A stretch of 47,291 bases of DNA from Guptibacillus hwajinpoensis (GTDB lineage Bacteria > Bacillota > Bacilli > Bacillales > Bacillaceae_O). Both the position numbers and the translations under genes were made by a program. The notes under the pieces are model-generated. The model made no database searches. It saw only the letters and a list, made by a program, of their open reading frames with translations, and was not told the origin of the DNA. This document shows positions 1 to 8,407 of this stretch, piece by piece. Numbering within the stretch: the first letter of the stretch is position 1; the number at the start of each line of letters is the position of its first letter. The stretch is from contig JAENYN010000037.1 of assembly GCA_016841765.1 (NCBI GenBank), forward strand, positions 1 to 47,291, given 5' to 3'.

Positions 1-58
1 CCTATATCTATGTTCATAAATCCAGTCACTATGTCGTAACACTTGGCTTACTAATAAG

Positions 59-91
59 AAAGGGGCCTGATAAAACAAGGCCTCTTTTCAC
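59..91 (-). terminator. Weak hairpin after the DUF4825 gene
   Basis: An imperfect GC-rich stem (AGAGGCC against GGCCCCT, one mismatch) is followed on the minus strand by a short T-rich stretch. It overlaps the stop codon region of the DUF4825 gene. It is weak as an intrinsic terminator. Confidence 0.4.
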
Positions 92-593
92 TTCAACGAC
101 AGCTTCGTCTTATTCTGCTCATTAAAGAATTCATTCACTTTTTCCCGGTCCCGTAAAGACATTTGAACGAGCTTTTCCATATCTTCCTTACTTTTAAAAC
201 TGTAAAGCTCTTTTCCGTACCACGCTTGCAAATCATTCTTTGTCACTTTAAATAGCTGGTCTTCAAAAGAAAATGTAATCCAACCAGCGTTCTTCACCAA
301 CGCAAACAGAAATGCCCCATTGGTTAATACCATATCTTTAATGGCTTCATGATCTAAGGAAGAATTCCCGCTGCTGTAAGCTAAAACCATTCCATAAGGC
401 TCTTCTTCGTCACCAATTCCATACCTGTAAATTCTTCAGCGTTAGGCAACTGCCTGATAATGCTCCCTACCGCACTTGCATCTCCTATATATGTGCCCTT
501 AAACTCGAAAATATCGTCAGTATTTATATCAGGACTGCAGCCATTTAGCAAAAGTAAATAAACCATGATGAAGAGCAAAATCTTTTTTGGCAT
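88..593 (-). pseudogene. DUF4825-type lipoprotein, broken by a frameshift
   Basis: Two overlapping minus-strand reading frames together encode one lipoprotein. The first begins at the ATG at 593, preceded by AGAGG, and gives MPKKILLFIMVYLLLLNGC, a signal peptide with lipobox LNGC. It continues with the DUF4825-like stretch FKGTYIGDASAVGSIIRQLP. Near 400-408 it runs out of frame and would end after KSLMEWF. The second frame reads EEPYGMVLAYSS at exactly this place and runs to the stop at 88. One missing A in the run ACGAAGAAGAG explains the break: ACG AAA GAA GAG would restore T-K-E-E-P-Y-G. Members of this family are small secreted lipoproteins of unknown role. A sequencing error is the main alternative to a real mutation. 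Confidence 0.75.
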
Positions 594-673
594 CTTTCTA
601 CCTCTTTTCATATAAAAGTACCTCTTTACTGGTACGTTGCAAAAAAAGAATTGTTTCACTCATAGAGGAAAAA

Positions 674-710
674 GCCAAAATAAAACCCCGGATTCCCTTA
701 ATCCGGGGTT
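674..710 (-). terminator. Intrinsic terminator of the GH13 gene
   Basis: A perfect 10-bp stem (AACCCCGGAT at 684-693, ATCCGGGGTT at 701-710, 7-nt loop) is followed on the minus strand by TTTTATTTT. It lies 7 bp after the stop codon of the GH13 gene. Confidence 0.9.
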
Positions 711-717
711 TCCTCCA

Positions 718-3474
718 TCATTTTTTCACCAGCACAACCGTCCCGCCGTTTCCCCGGCCGGGCAGTTCAACGGTCACAACGGAACCTGCACTAACACCAT
801 ACTCCTTGCCTCCGTACAAATCAGCATAAACGCCTTCCTCTTCCAGGGAAACCGGAATCTGCACAATCCGGTCTTCCTCCGATAGATTCAAACCGACCAG
901 AACCTCTTCTCCGCGGTAACAGCGTTTGAAAAACAGGAAACCTTCCTCATTGCCGCCTGCCACCTTCACCCTTGTCCCTTTCGAAAAGACCGGCGAATGA
1001 GCTTTGCGGATGTTGAGCAGCCGCCGGTAATGATTGTGCATATCATTTCCGACCCTGCTCCAGTCGAAGTCATATCGGTTTTCGCTGTATTCACCGGCAT
1101 CCATATCACCGGCGTTTTTGCCGGACTGGCCGACTTCTTCACCATAATAGATGACCGGCTGGCCTTTGGCTGTGATCTGAATGGCGGCCGCGACTTTCAT
1201 TTTCCCTTCATCCCAGCCGGCCCGGCAAGCGAGGAACCCGTCCTCATCATGGCTGCTCAAAAACTGGCCGATCTGTGCGGTATTATTCAATTTGCCATTG
1301 CGGGATTCAAGGTACTGTTCTGTTTCATCAATCTGTCCATGAATGAATTGATCGGCCTGGTGCTTGAATTCAAAGTCGAGAATCGAATCCATTTCGCCGT
1401 TATTCAAGTAGCCCCCGTCTTCATCGGCACTGCCGCCGAAATATTCGCCGATCAGCTTGAACTCCGGCTTCAACTCGGCCAGCCGCGCCTTGAACGCCCT
1501 CCATGTCGTATCTTCCACATGACGCACGGTATCGACACGGAAGTAATCAATCGTATCTCCGCGTCCTGTTCTCGACCGTTCAATCCAGGCTGCCTGCCAT
1601 TCGATCAGCTTGTCCCGAACTTCCGCTTTTTCAGTCAGAAAATCAGGCATTCCCGCCAATTCCCCTTTTACCGTATCGGTCCCGCCCGCGCGGAACATGC
1701 CGCGGAAGCGTTCACGGTCAGCATCCACCGGGAAATTCGGGATGCCGTCGCCCCTGTCATTCTCTTTCAGCCCATAGCCGGCATGATTGAGAACAACGTC
1801 GACCATGATTTTGATACCGCGGTCATGGGCTTTTTCCAGCAATTCTTTAAATGTGTCAAGGTCACCTAAATGTGCATCTATTTTTGTGAAATCCTGGGCC
1901 CAGTACCCATGATAGCCATATTGATATCCGCCGCTGCCCGCACGCACGTTCCAGTGGATGTTTTCGACAATTGGCGTGATCCAGATAGTATTGATGCCGA
2001 GGTCCTCAAGATAATCCAACTTATCGATAATCCCCCGGAAGTCGCCGCCATGATAGGTTTCCGGATGGTGTTTATCATACTGTTCACCGAACGGATCGTC
2101 ATTGTCCGGATCACCGTTATAAAAACGGTCGGTCAGCATGAAATAAATGCGGGCTTCATCCCAATCGAAATCATCTGGATCGGCTGCCAAATCTTCTGCC
2201 ACTTCGATTTGCACAGCACCGGCATGTTCATTGCCAAATTCATCAACAACCGTGACAGGCAGTGTTTTGATGCCGGCCGGAATGGACTGCTTCACAGCGA
2301 TCGCCTGGCGGTTCAGTTCCGGATCGAACGATTGCCTTCTGCTTCCGCCGATTTCAGACAGGTCTGCATACATCTCTTTGATGGAAACAGCCGGATCAGA
2401 AATGTCCACATCAACCGTCAACACTGCATTTTCCCGGTATGTCACTTTCCGGGGGATCACCTTTGCATCAACTTGCACATCAGGCCGCTTGTAGACAATC
2501 GTTGACCTGCCGTTCCAGTGGTTGGCCGGATCTGTCCGCTCTTCCGTCAGCCCTGCTTTTGTCACGAGAAATGAATAAGGGTAAACACCCTCATCAAGCC
2601 CTGTAACTTCAAAGACAAACCGCTCTTCCTCTTCAATATATTCCATGCTGTACGCCTTGCCGCCAATCTGCAAAATGACACTTTCAACTTGCGCCATCCG
2701 GCCTTCTTTAAAAAGATCATAATCACGATAAGTGAAAAGGATGGAATCCTTGTTAAAAATCGGGCCGGTGTTCGCTGGAACTTGCATGACATCTGCTGTT
2801 CCATTTTCAACCAATACTTTTGTATAGGGTTCTGGTCCGATTTTAATATGGCGATCAGCACTATACGGGTCTTTCACATCCCAGCTGTCCCACCGCCGGA
2901 TGACAAATCCGACTTGCCCGGTTGTGCTGTCTGCTTCTATGTAGGCGACAGCCCCCTGGTCGGTAATCTGTTCAAAATCGACCTGGCCGCCCGCAATGCT
3001 GTTGCCCCATGTCCAGATATTCCATCCCTCATAGTCATTGTCATGGCGTTTATATGTGAACTCGATTATGCGTTTTTGATCGTCCTCATTCGTTCCAGCC
3101 GGTTCGTTTGCATAATAAATCCGGGCATCACCCTGGACGAGCAAAACATCGGCATGATGCTCATCTACCGGCATTTCAATCGTATGAGTAATATCCTGCA
3201 ACTCCCATTCGCCTTTACGCGGTATTGCATGAATGGATGCAGACGGGGACATTACTGTGACAGTCGCAAACCCGTCACTCACTTTCTGGAACGGATATGC
3301 ATGCCCGGCTTTGCCATCCTCCCAGATCCACAAATCCCAATTGCGGTAATCTGCTTCCGTATGGGCAAAGTGGATGGTGAACGCATATAAATCTCGTATG
3401 TTCGTTTGATGCCGCTGCTGTTTACCGATTAAAAAGTCGTCTAGCGAAGCATGGGATTGTCTTGCTGCCTCCAT
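718..3474 (-). CDS. GH13 alpha-amylase/pullulanase-type enzyme with tandem CBM41-like domains, no signal peptide
   Basis: Predicted to hydrolyse alpha-glucans. Two N-terminal pullulanase-associated (CBM41-like) repeats are visible, the first around NWDLWIWEDGKAGHAYPF and the second around GWNIWTWGNSIAGGQVDF. An Ig-like linker follows, then the GH13 barrel starting near ARIYFMLTDRFYNGD. Conserved region I is DVVLNH. The nucleophile Asp sits in DYFRVDTVRH (about residue 647), the acid/base Glu in IGEYFGG (about 677) and the third Asp in SSHDED (about 743), so the catalytic triad is complete. The start is taken at 3474 because AAAGGGGG lies 7 nt upstream; an ATG at 3504 is in frame but has no such site. 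At 918 residues it is long for an amylase. The N-terminus is hydrophilic, so the enzyme is probably cytoplasmic, which is unusual for a protein with starch-binding modules. A cre box lies upstream. Confidence 0.88.
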   Translation of the reverse strand: MEAARQSHASLDDFLIGKQQRHQTNIRDLYAFTIHFAHTEADYRNWDLWIWEDGKAGHAYPFQKVSDGFATVTVMSPSASIHAIPRKGEWELQDITHTIEMPVDEHHADVLLVQGDARIYYANEPAGTNEDDQKRIIEFTYKRHDNDYEGWNIWTWGNSIAGGQVDFEQITDQGAVAYIEADSTTGQVGFVIRRWDSWDVKDPYSADRHIKIGPEPYTKVLVENGTADVMQVPANTGPIFNKDSILFTYRDYDLFKEGRMAQVESVILQIGGKAYSMEYIEEEERFVFEVTGLDEGVYPYSFLVTKAGLTEERTDPANHWNGRSTIVYKRPDVQVDAKVIPRKVTYRENAVLTVDVDISDPAVSIKEMYADLSEIGGSRRQSFDPELNRQAIAVKQSIPAGIKTLPVTVVDEFGNEHAGAVQIEVAEDLAADPDDFDWDEARIYFMLTDRFYNGDPDNDDPFGEQYDKHHPETYHGGDFRGIIDKLDYLEDLGINTIWITPIVENIHWNVRAGSGGYQYGYHGYWAQDFTKIDAHLGDLDTFKELLEKAHDRGIKIMVDVVLNHAGYGLKENDRGDGIPNFPVDADRERFRGMFRAGGTDTVKGELAGMPDFLTEKAEVRDKLIEWQAAWIERSRTGRGDTIDYFRVDTVRHVEDTTWRAFKARLAELKPEFKLIGEYFGGSADEDGGYLNNGEMDSILDFEFKHQADQFIHGQIDETEQYLESRNGKLNNTAQIGQFLSSHDEDGFLACRAGWDEGKMKVAAAIQITAKGQPVIYYGEEVGQSGKNAGDMDAGEYSENRYDFDWSRVGNDMHNHYRRLLNIRKAHSPVFSKGTRVKVAGGNEEGFLFFKRCYRGEEVLVGLNLSEEDRIVQIPVSLEEEGVYADLYGGKEYGVSAGSVVTVELPGRGNGGTVVLVKK

Positions 3475-3548
3475 GATGATACCCCCTTTGCTCGTCTCTC
3501 TCATTTAGAATGAGATGATTATGACTGCCCGGTCGTGCCGTTTCTAAA

Positions 3549-3554
3549 ATTATA
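3549..3554 (-). promoter_or_regulatory. -10 box of the GH13 gene
   Basis: The minus strand reads TATAAT, a perfect -10 hexamer about 75 bp before the chosen start codon. No good -35 hexamer is seen at 17 bp, so an activator or a weak promoter is possible. Confidence 0.45.
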
Positions 3555-3647
3555 CCCTTATTTGCTTAGACAAAAACCGACGCAACCGTTTGCCCCACAA
3601 TAATAAAAAAATTGTAGAAAAACCAAGGATTCTGTCTTATCCACTAA

Positions 3648-3661
3648 AGAAAGCGCTTACA
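3648..3661 (-). promoter_or_regulatory. cre box (CcpA site) upstream of the GH13 gene
   Basis: AGAAAGCGCTTACA matches the consensus TGWAANCGNTNWCA except at the first base. It lies about 100 bp upstream of the -10 box. This fits catabolite control of an alpha-glucan enzyme. Confidence 0.65.
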
Positions 3662-3743
3662 CTTTCTACTTATATACTACCATAATAGGGTAAAAGGAAC
3701 CATATTATATAAGGTAAATTCATGAATTTGGTATTTTGCACAG

Positions 3744-3770
3744 AAAAAAAGCCTGTCTTATTTACCAGGC
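3744..3770 (-). terminator. Terminator of the sortase gene
   Basis: A GCCTG/CAGGC stem is followed on the minus strand by seven T residues, 40 bp after the sortase stop. Confidence 0.7.
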
Positions 3771-3809
3771 GGGCTTTCGACAATATTTTTAATCCTCATT
3801 TTAAAATGC

Positions 3810-4400
3810 TTATTCACCAATTCGTTTGGCATAAATAATATACCGATCAGGTGCATTGCCAATAAAGCCGAACGGATAACAGGTAGAGACGGTCAGCACT
3901 TCATCAGGTGCTGTTGACCTGATGACCGAAGTATCGTCAGCACTTACGATTTCAGTATCATCAATTTTATATCGGAAACTTCCTGTTTCCATTTCAACCA
4001 CCAATTCATCTCCGAGTTGAAGCTCTCCCAGCCTTCGAAAAACGGTATCCCTATGTCCCGATAACAGAATCTGATCCTGCTCTCCTGGCAAGGCCGTTCC
4101 GCTATAATGCCCTACTCCCTGTGCCAATTCATCCTCGTCAGTTCCTTCAATAATCGGCAGTTTCTCATCAAGTGCCGGCAGCCTTAGAACGCCGACAACT
4201 TCTCCCTCGGCAAAGGTAAGTTCCCGGGATAATGAATCAGCTTCCTGCTCCTTCTTATCAGGCGGCTGATTAGCAGCCACTATTTTTTCAGCAAGCGCCA
4301 GATTCTTGTTCGTCTGATCTTCGGTTTTGTAAAGCTGAAAACCGGCATATCCGGCTGTCAATAAACCTGCAATCACGAAAAGCAGCCCAATTTTCTTCAT
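3810..4400 (-). CDS. Class D sortase
   Basis: A 196-residue membrane-anchored cysteine transpeptidase. One N-terminal hydrophobic helix (residues 4-20) anchors it with the catalytic domain outside. The catalytic residues are visible: H116 in LLSGHRDTVF, C174 in LTVSTCYPF and R186 in APDRYII. Length and the TVSTC motif fit class D sortases of Bacillaceae, which attach LPxTG-like proteins to the cell wall. No LPxTG substrate gene lies beside it, so the partner must be encoded elsewhere. The gene has its own terminator and stands alone. Confidence 0.9.
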   Translation of the reverse strand: MKKIGLLFVIAGLLTAGYAGFQLYKTEDQTNKNLALAEKIVAANQPPDKKEQEADSLSRELTFAEGEVVGVLRLPALDEKLPIIEGTDEDELAQGVGHYSGTALPGEQDQILLSGHRDTVFRRLGELQLGDELVVEMETGSFRYKIDDTEIVSADDTSVIRSTAPDEVLTVSTCYPFGFIGNAPDRYIIYAKRIGE

Positions 4401-4598
4401 CCTCCATCCCTCTTTCCTAAAACGTATGTATGAAAACGATAAGTGATAATGCTGTCTTATAACTACATTTTACGATATAAATCTGTTCTTTAAAAGGAAC
4501 AACGTGATGATTTTTCTTGCTCAGAATCAGTAATGATTTATCAAGCGCACTGAAAGACCGACTCTTCTGGACAGGTGGCACCACCCGAATAAGACAAC

Positions 4599-4630
4599 AA
4601 AAAACCCATCCCCGGTAACAGGGGATAGGT
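4599..4630 (-). terminator. Terminator of the TRAP operon
   Basis: A 10-bp stem (ACCCATCCCC against GGGGATAGGT, one G-T pair) with a 7-nt loop is followed by TTTTTT on the minus strand. It lies 16 bp after the dctP stop. Confidence 0.88.
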
Positions 4631-4646
4631 CTACATCGTTATCTTA

Positions 4647-5711
4647 TTACTCCATTTCACCCATCAGCTTCTCCAGAATCGCACCGTCTTCAGTAGAAAC
4701 CTCATTGATATAGAAGTCACGTACCGGTTTTGCCTTTTCTTTGAAGGCCTGGCGCTGTTCTTCGGTAAGCTCGTGGATTTCAGTCGGATGTTCTTCATTT
4801 TCTTTGATTTTCGTCAGCATTTCTTCGTTCATTTTTGTCTGCAGGTCAAAAGTCCAGTCCCGCATTTCGTCAACAGTTTCCGTAATCAAGGTCTTCACAT
4901 CATCAGGAAGGCCTTTGAACCAGTCGGTATTGACGGTTGTCATTGCCACATAGTTGTTGTGGTTGGAAATCGTCATGTGATCTTGCACTTCGTGGAAAGA
5001 CGCATCTTCAATAAAGAAGATCGGGTTTTCCTGGCCTTGAACGGTGCCGCGGTCCAGCGCAGTGTAAAGCTCGCCCCAGCTCATTGGCGTCGGGTTGGCG
5101 CCGTATGCTTTGTAAGATTCAAGAATAAGCGGAGATGTCTGGGTCCTCATTTTAAAGTTCTTGAAATCCTCAGGTTTTGTGATCGGCCTGTCGCTTGTCC
5201 ACTGCATCGCACCTTCTGTCCAGTATGCGAGCGGCGTAATGTTATGTTCCTCATACTTTTTAGTAAGATCTGTATTCAAGGCTTCACTTGTATTCAGGAT
5301 TTCCTGCGTTTTTTCCAGGTCATCCGGGAACAGGAAGTGCAGTGCGAATAGCTGGCCCTCTTTTACCATGCCGCCTGTGAAGCCCGGTGACATAATGGCA
5401 AACTGGACAGCACCATTTTGCAGCTGCTCAACCTGGTCGACTTCGCTTCCAAGTCCGCCGAACTCATAGACATCAATGTTAATCTTTCCATCAGACTTCT
5501 CATTCAAACGCTTTGCGAATTCTTCTGCATATTCATACTGCAGCTGGCCATCCAATTCCTCTGTCACAAAACGCCAGTTATAGCTCTTCATCTCACCGTC
5601 AGATCCGCCTTCTGCGTTGCCTTCTTCCGTATCGCCTCCGCCGCAGGCAGCCAGCACCATGCTGACAACCAGCATAAAGGCAATCGCTAATATCGATTTC
5701 TTTTTAAACAT
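4647..5711 (-). CDS. dctP: TRAP transporter substrate-binding lipoprotein (DctP family)
   Basis: A 354-residue extracellular solute-binding lipoprotein. The signal peptide ends in lipobox LAAC (C23), followed by a GGGDTEEG linker. The mature part has DctP-family features, including the basic-rich region KNFKMRTQTSPLILESYKAYGANPTPMSWGELYTALDRGTVQGQENP around the ligand-binding arginine. It would deliver a carboxylate or similar anion to the two membrane subunits encoded just upstream. It is the last gene of a dctQ-dctM-dctP operon, 36 bp after dctM, and is preceded by GGGGG. The substrate cannot be read from the sequence. Confidence 0.92.
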   Translation of the reverse strand: MFKKKSILAIAFMLVVSMVLAACGGGDTEEGNAEGGSDGEMKSYNWRFVTEELDGQLQYEYAEEFAKRLNEKSDGKINIDVYEFGGLGSEVDQVEQLQNGAVQFAIMSPGFTGGMVKEGQLFALHFLFPDDLEKTQEILNTSEALNTDLTKKYEEHNITPLAYWTEGAMQWTSDRPITKPEDFKNFKMRTQTSPLILESYKAYGANPTPMSWGELYTALDRGTVQGQENPIFFIEDASFHEVQDHMTISNHNNYVAMTTVNTDWFKGLPDDVKTLITETVDEMRDWTFDLQTKMNEEMLTKIKENEEHPTEIHELTEEQRQAFKEKAKPVRDFYINEVSTEDGAILEKLMGEME

Positions 5712-5747
5712 GTAATTCCCCCTAAAATGTAATGGTGTTCAAATAGT

Positions 5748-7013
5748 CTATAAAAGGAAAAGTGAAATTTCCTCAAATACAATCAATAGAACGGCAATTG
5801 TCACCAGAATGAGAATATAAGGCGGTGTGCCCCTGATGACATCCAAATACGGTTTATTGAAAACCGCACTCGCCGTGAAGATATCGACCCCGAACGGCGG
5901 AGTAGCCGAACCGAGCGCCGCCTGGAATGTGATGATGACGCCGAGATGAATCGGGTCGATTCCAGCCGCTACCGCCTCGCGGTAAAAAATCGGCGTCAGA
6001 ATCAAGATGACCACAATCGGATCGACGAACATACAGCCTATAAAGAAAAAGATTGTGACGATGATCAGAATGTACATCGCCGACGGGTCAGTGCCGAGCA
6101 CCGTTTCCGTCACCATTTGCGGAATCCGCGCAAACGATATCGCCCATGTGAACGCCTGTCCGCCCGCAACAAGGACGAAGACAGCCGATGTGACCAGGCC
6201 TGTAGAAAGGGCAATGCGCGGCATGTCACTCAATTTGATGGAACGGAAGATTAAAACTTCAAGAATAAAAGCATATAGTACCGAAACACCGGCCGCTTCA
6301 GTCGGGCTGAATATACCGGAGTAGATGCCGCCGATGATGATAATCGGAAATCCGATCGGCAAAAGCGCCTTGCGCATGACCGAAAAGCGTTCTTTCCATG
6401 GAACTTTATCGGCAAGCGGTATTTTATAAATTTTGGCATGAATCCAGCTGTACGCTGCAAAAGCACCGAATACGAGCAGCCCCGGCCCAATTCCTGCCAC
6501 GAAAAGATCGCCGACAGATGTGCCAGTCACCAGGGCATAGATGATCATGCCGATACTCGGCGGAATCAAAAGTGCCACATCACTTGAATTGATAATCAAA
6601 GCAATGGCGCTGGAATCTTTATAGCCCGCTTTCAGCAGGCGCTCGCGCATCGGTTTCCCGATCGCGACAACGGTTGCCTGGGTGGATCCGGAAATCGACC
6701 CGAAAAGCGTACAGGCTGCAGCCGTTGTGATCGCGTAACCGCCGCGCAAGTGCCCGACAAAGGAACCGACAAAATCAAGCAGCCGCTGGGAAGTCTTTCC
6801 CGTTGACATGATGTCGGCGGCAAAAATGAACAGCGGCACTGCCAGCAGAACGTATGCTGATATCCCTTCCATCATCTGCTGGACGAGCAGCATCGGATCA
6901 AGCCCTTCAAAAAACACAAGGACGATCACAAGCGGTGCTGCAATCAATGGAATCATCATCGGAAAGCCGAGCACCAGTAAAACAACCATAATTGTCAATA
7001 ACGTCGCAACCAT
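5748..7013 (-). CDS. dctM: TRAP transporter large permease (DctM family)
   Basis: A 421-residue integral membrane protein with about 12-13 hydrophobic segments. It carries family motifs such as GSISGSTQATVVAIGKPM and the repeated substrate-channel pattern near PPSIGMIIYALVTG and ATPPFGVDIFTAS. It is the ion-coupled transport subunit that works with DctQ and DctP. It lies 48 bp after dctQ with GAGAGG before its ATG. Full length for the family. Confidence 0.93.
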   Translation of the reverse strand: MVATLLTIMVVLLVLGFPMMIPLIAAPLVIVLVFFEGLDPMLLVQQMMEGISAYVLLAVPLFIFAADIMSTGKTSQRLLDFVGSFVGHLRGGYAITTAAACTLFGSISGSTQATVVAIGKPMRERLLKAGYKDSSAIALIINSSDVALLIPPSIGMIIYALVTGTSVGDLFVAGIGPGLLVFGAFAAYSWIHAKIYKIPLADKVPWKERFSVMRKALLPIGFPIIIIGGIYSGIFSPTEAAGVSVLYAFILEVLIFRSIKLSDMPRIALSTGLVTSAVFVLVAGGQAFTWAISFARIPQMVTETVLGTDPSAMYILIIVTIFFFIGCMFVDPIVVILILTPIFYREAVAAGIDPIHLGVIITFQAALGSATPPFGVDIFTASAVFNKPYLDVIRGTPPYILILVTIAVLLIVFEEISLFLL

Positions 7014-7061
7014 ATTCTATTCCTCTCTTTGATTTATTGGTTCATTTACGTGATGCATCAC

Positions 7062-7577
7062 CTAAATATAATCCTTTTTCTCGGTCGCTAAGTATACTTC
7101 GTCTTCTTTAATATTGATCCACGCATTCCGCAAGAACTGCAATGCTCCCAAAAACAATCCGATTGGAACCCAGATGATCATGATATACACAGGAAGCTGA
7201 AGTGCAGGTGTCACACGGCCCGAGTTATAAACACTCATCGTATACTGGTAAGCGTAATAAGTAATGACAAATAAAATGATCGCCGTTACAAACGGAATGA
7301 GGATAGCTAAAAATTTGCGGATTTTTGGAGGTGCGAGATCAAAAAAGGCGGACATGCTGATGTGTCTCCCTTTCCTCGCTGCATAGCCGATGCCCATAAA
7401 AGTAGCTAAATAAACAGCAAATTCACTGACTTCAGAAGAAAAAGACCAGCTCGAACCGGTAATGGCACGGTTCAAAACATTCCCAACGACCATGAGTGCA
7501 ATAATGATAATGGAATAACTCAGGATCTTCTCCTCTATAAACATCAGCGCGTTATCAATTTTTTCAATGACTTTCAA
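7062..7577 (-). CDS. dctQ: TRAP transporter small permease (DctQ family)
   Basis: A 171-residue protein with four hydrophobic helices. It has typical DctQ sequence: FSSEVSEFAVYLATFMGIGYAARKGRHISMSAFFD. The start is a TTG preceded by AGGAGGG at 9 nt. It is the first gene of the operon, and a promoter about 70 bp upstream reads into it. Confidence 0.9.
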   Translation of the reverse strand: MKVIEKIDNALMFIEEKILSYSIIIIALMVVGNVLNRAITGSSWSFSSEVSEFAVYLATFMGIGYAARKGRHISMSAFFDLAPPKIRKFLAILIPFVTAIILFVITYYAYQYTMSVYNSGRVTPALQLPVYIMIIWVPIGLFLGALQFLRNAWINIKEDEVYLATEKKDYI

Positions 7578-7646
7578 CGATTTATCCCTCCTTCGATAGG
7601 GATTTCAGAATTTTTTATGTTTTCTGTATTCTCCGCCCACATTACT

Positions 7647-7675
7647 AGTATAGCGAAGTAATAATTCTGTCACAA
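7647..7675 (-). promoter_or_regulatory. Probable sigma-A promoter of the TRAP operon
   Basis: On the minus strand TTGTGA (-35) and TATACT (-10) are separated by 17 bp. The promoter is about 70 bp before the dctQ start. Confidence 0.6.
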
Positions 7676-7959
7676 ATATGTAATGTTCGCATAAATCAGG
7701 ATATTCTTTCCCTTTAAGCCCTCTCGGATGTGACAGTAATAAAATTTATCTAAATACTCCTTAGTTCTTCCGTATGGACAGGCATTTAATGAGACAGACA
7801 GCACAAAATCCTGTTATTAGGTTTTATTATGTTTATGTTATCTCTATTAAGTGTTTAAAGGGTATATCAGTGTTAATTCTCCATAATCCTCCTGTATTAT
7901 TGCATTTCCATATCTGCCTGTTTTTTATATTTACACCAATTCTTCAAAAAAGCACACAG

Positions 7960-7985
7960 AAAAACCCCTTCCATTACAGAAGGGG
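7960..7985 (-). terminator. Terminator of the tsdA/CydA-like/ASCH operon
   Basis: CCCCTTC and GAAGGGG form a 7-bp stem with a 7-nt loop, followed on the minus strand by TTTTT. It lies 28 bp after the ASCH stop. Confidence 0.85.
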
Positions 7986-8013
7986 CTGCAAAATTACTAT
8001 TCTATGTTACATA

Positions 8014-8373
8014 TTACTCAATTTTTTCAAACTCATGCACCCAAACATTCATCTCTGGAATCCAGACATTTTTGGCGGGCGTCTTGCTCGAATGCTTATG
8101 CATGCTCATAATATAGTCACGGTATTCATCAAGCGAGCTGAACCCTTCACATTTTGCATCCTCATCGGAAATGCTGCGGATATCCTGCTGGTAAACGTTT
8201 GTCACTTTGAATTTTTCATCACGGAGTTCCATAACCTCGCCGACATCGGCATAGCGGCCGTTGCGGCGCGCTGATTTCTTCCTGCCGTCCAGCACTTTTT
8301 CGACGTCCTGCTCAACGGTGACAAGCAGATCGATTGTACATGTTTTCGGCGGCAATGGTTCATTGTTTCCCAT
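8014..8373 (-). CDS. ASCH-domain protein
   Basis: A 119-residue soluble protein. The pattern VLDGRKKSARRNGRYADVGEVMELRDEKFKVTNVYQQDIRSISDEDAKCEGFSSLDEYRDYI fits the ASCH (PUA-like) fold, which often binds RNA or modified nucleotides. The start at 8373 is chosen because AAAGGAGG lies just upstream; the longer frame to 8445 overlaps the preceding gene. It follows the CydA-like membrane gene by 34 bp without a terminator, so it is probably co-transcribed with the respiratory genes. A role in that process is not evident. Confidence 0.75.
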   Translation of the reverse strand: MGNNEPLPPKTCTIDLLVTVEQDVEKVLDGRKKSARRNGRYADVGEVMELRDEKFKVTNVYQQDIRSISDEDAKCEGFSSLDEYRDYIMSMHKHSSKTPAKNVWIPEMNVWVHEFEKIE

Positions 8374-8407
8374 TTTTATTACCTCCTTTTTAAATGGCAG
8401 AGCATCA

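Larger units (their letters stand above)
3475..3809. other. Intergenic region with GH13 promoter, cre box and sortase terminator
   Basis: This 335-bp stretch holds a minus-strand -10 box, a cre box and the terminator of the upstream sortase gene. I see no coding potential. Confidence 0.6.
7578..8013. other. Intergenic region: TRAP promoter and terminator of the respiratory operon
   Basis: Holds the dctQ promoter and the terminator of the ASCH gene. A plus-strand reading frame at 7774-8274 has no ribosome site and runs antisense into the ASCH gene, so I do not call it. Nothing else is recognisable. Confidence 0.6.

Noticed and set aside
997-1869. Long 290-codon frame opposite the GH13 gene
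   Set aside because: It is the complement of a GC-rich coding region with conserved GH13 motifs on the minus strand, so it is a shadow.
7774-8274. 166-codon plus-strand reading frame
   Set aside because: It has no ribosome site and runs antisense through the terminator and the well-supported ASCH gene. Its composition is not protein-like.
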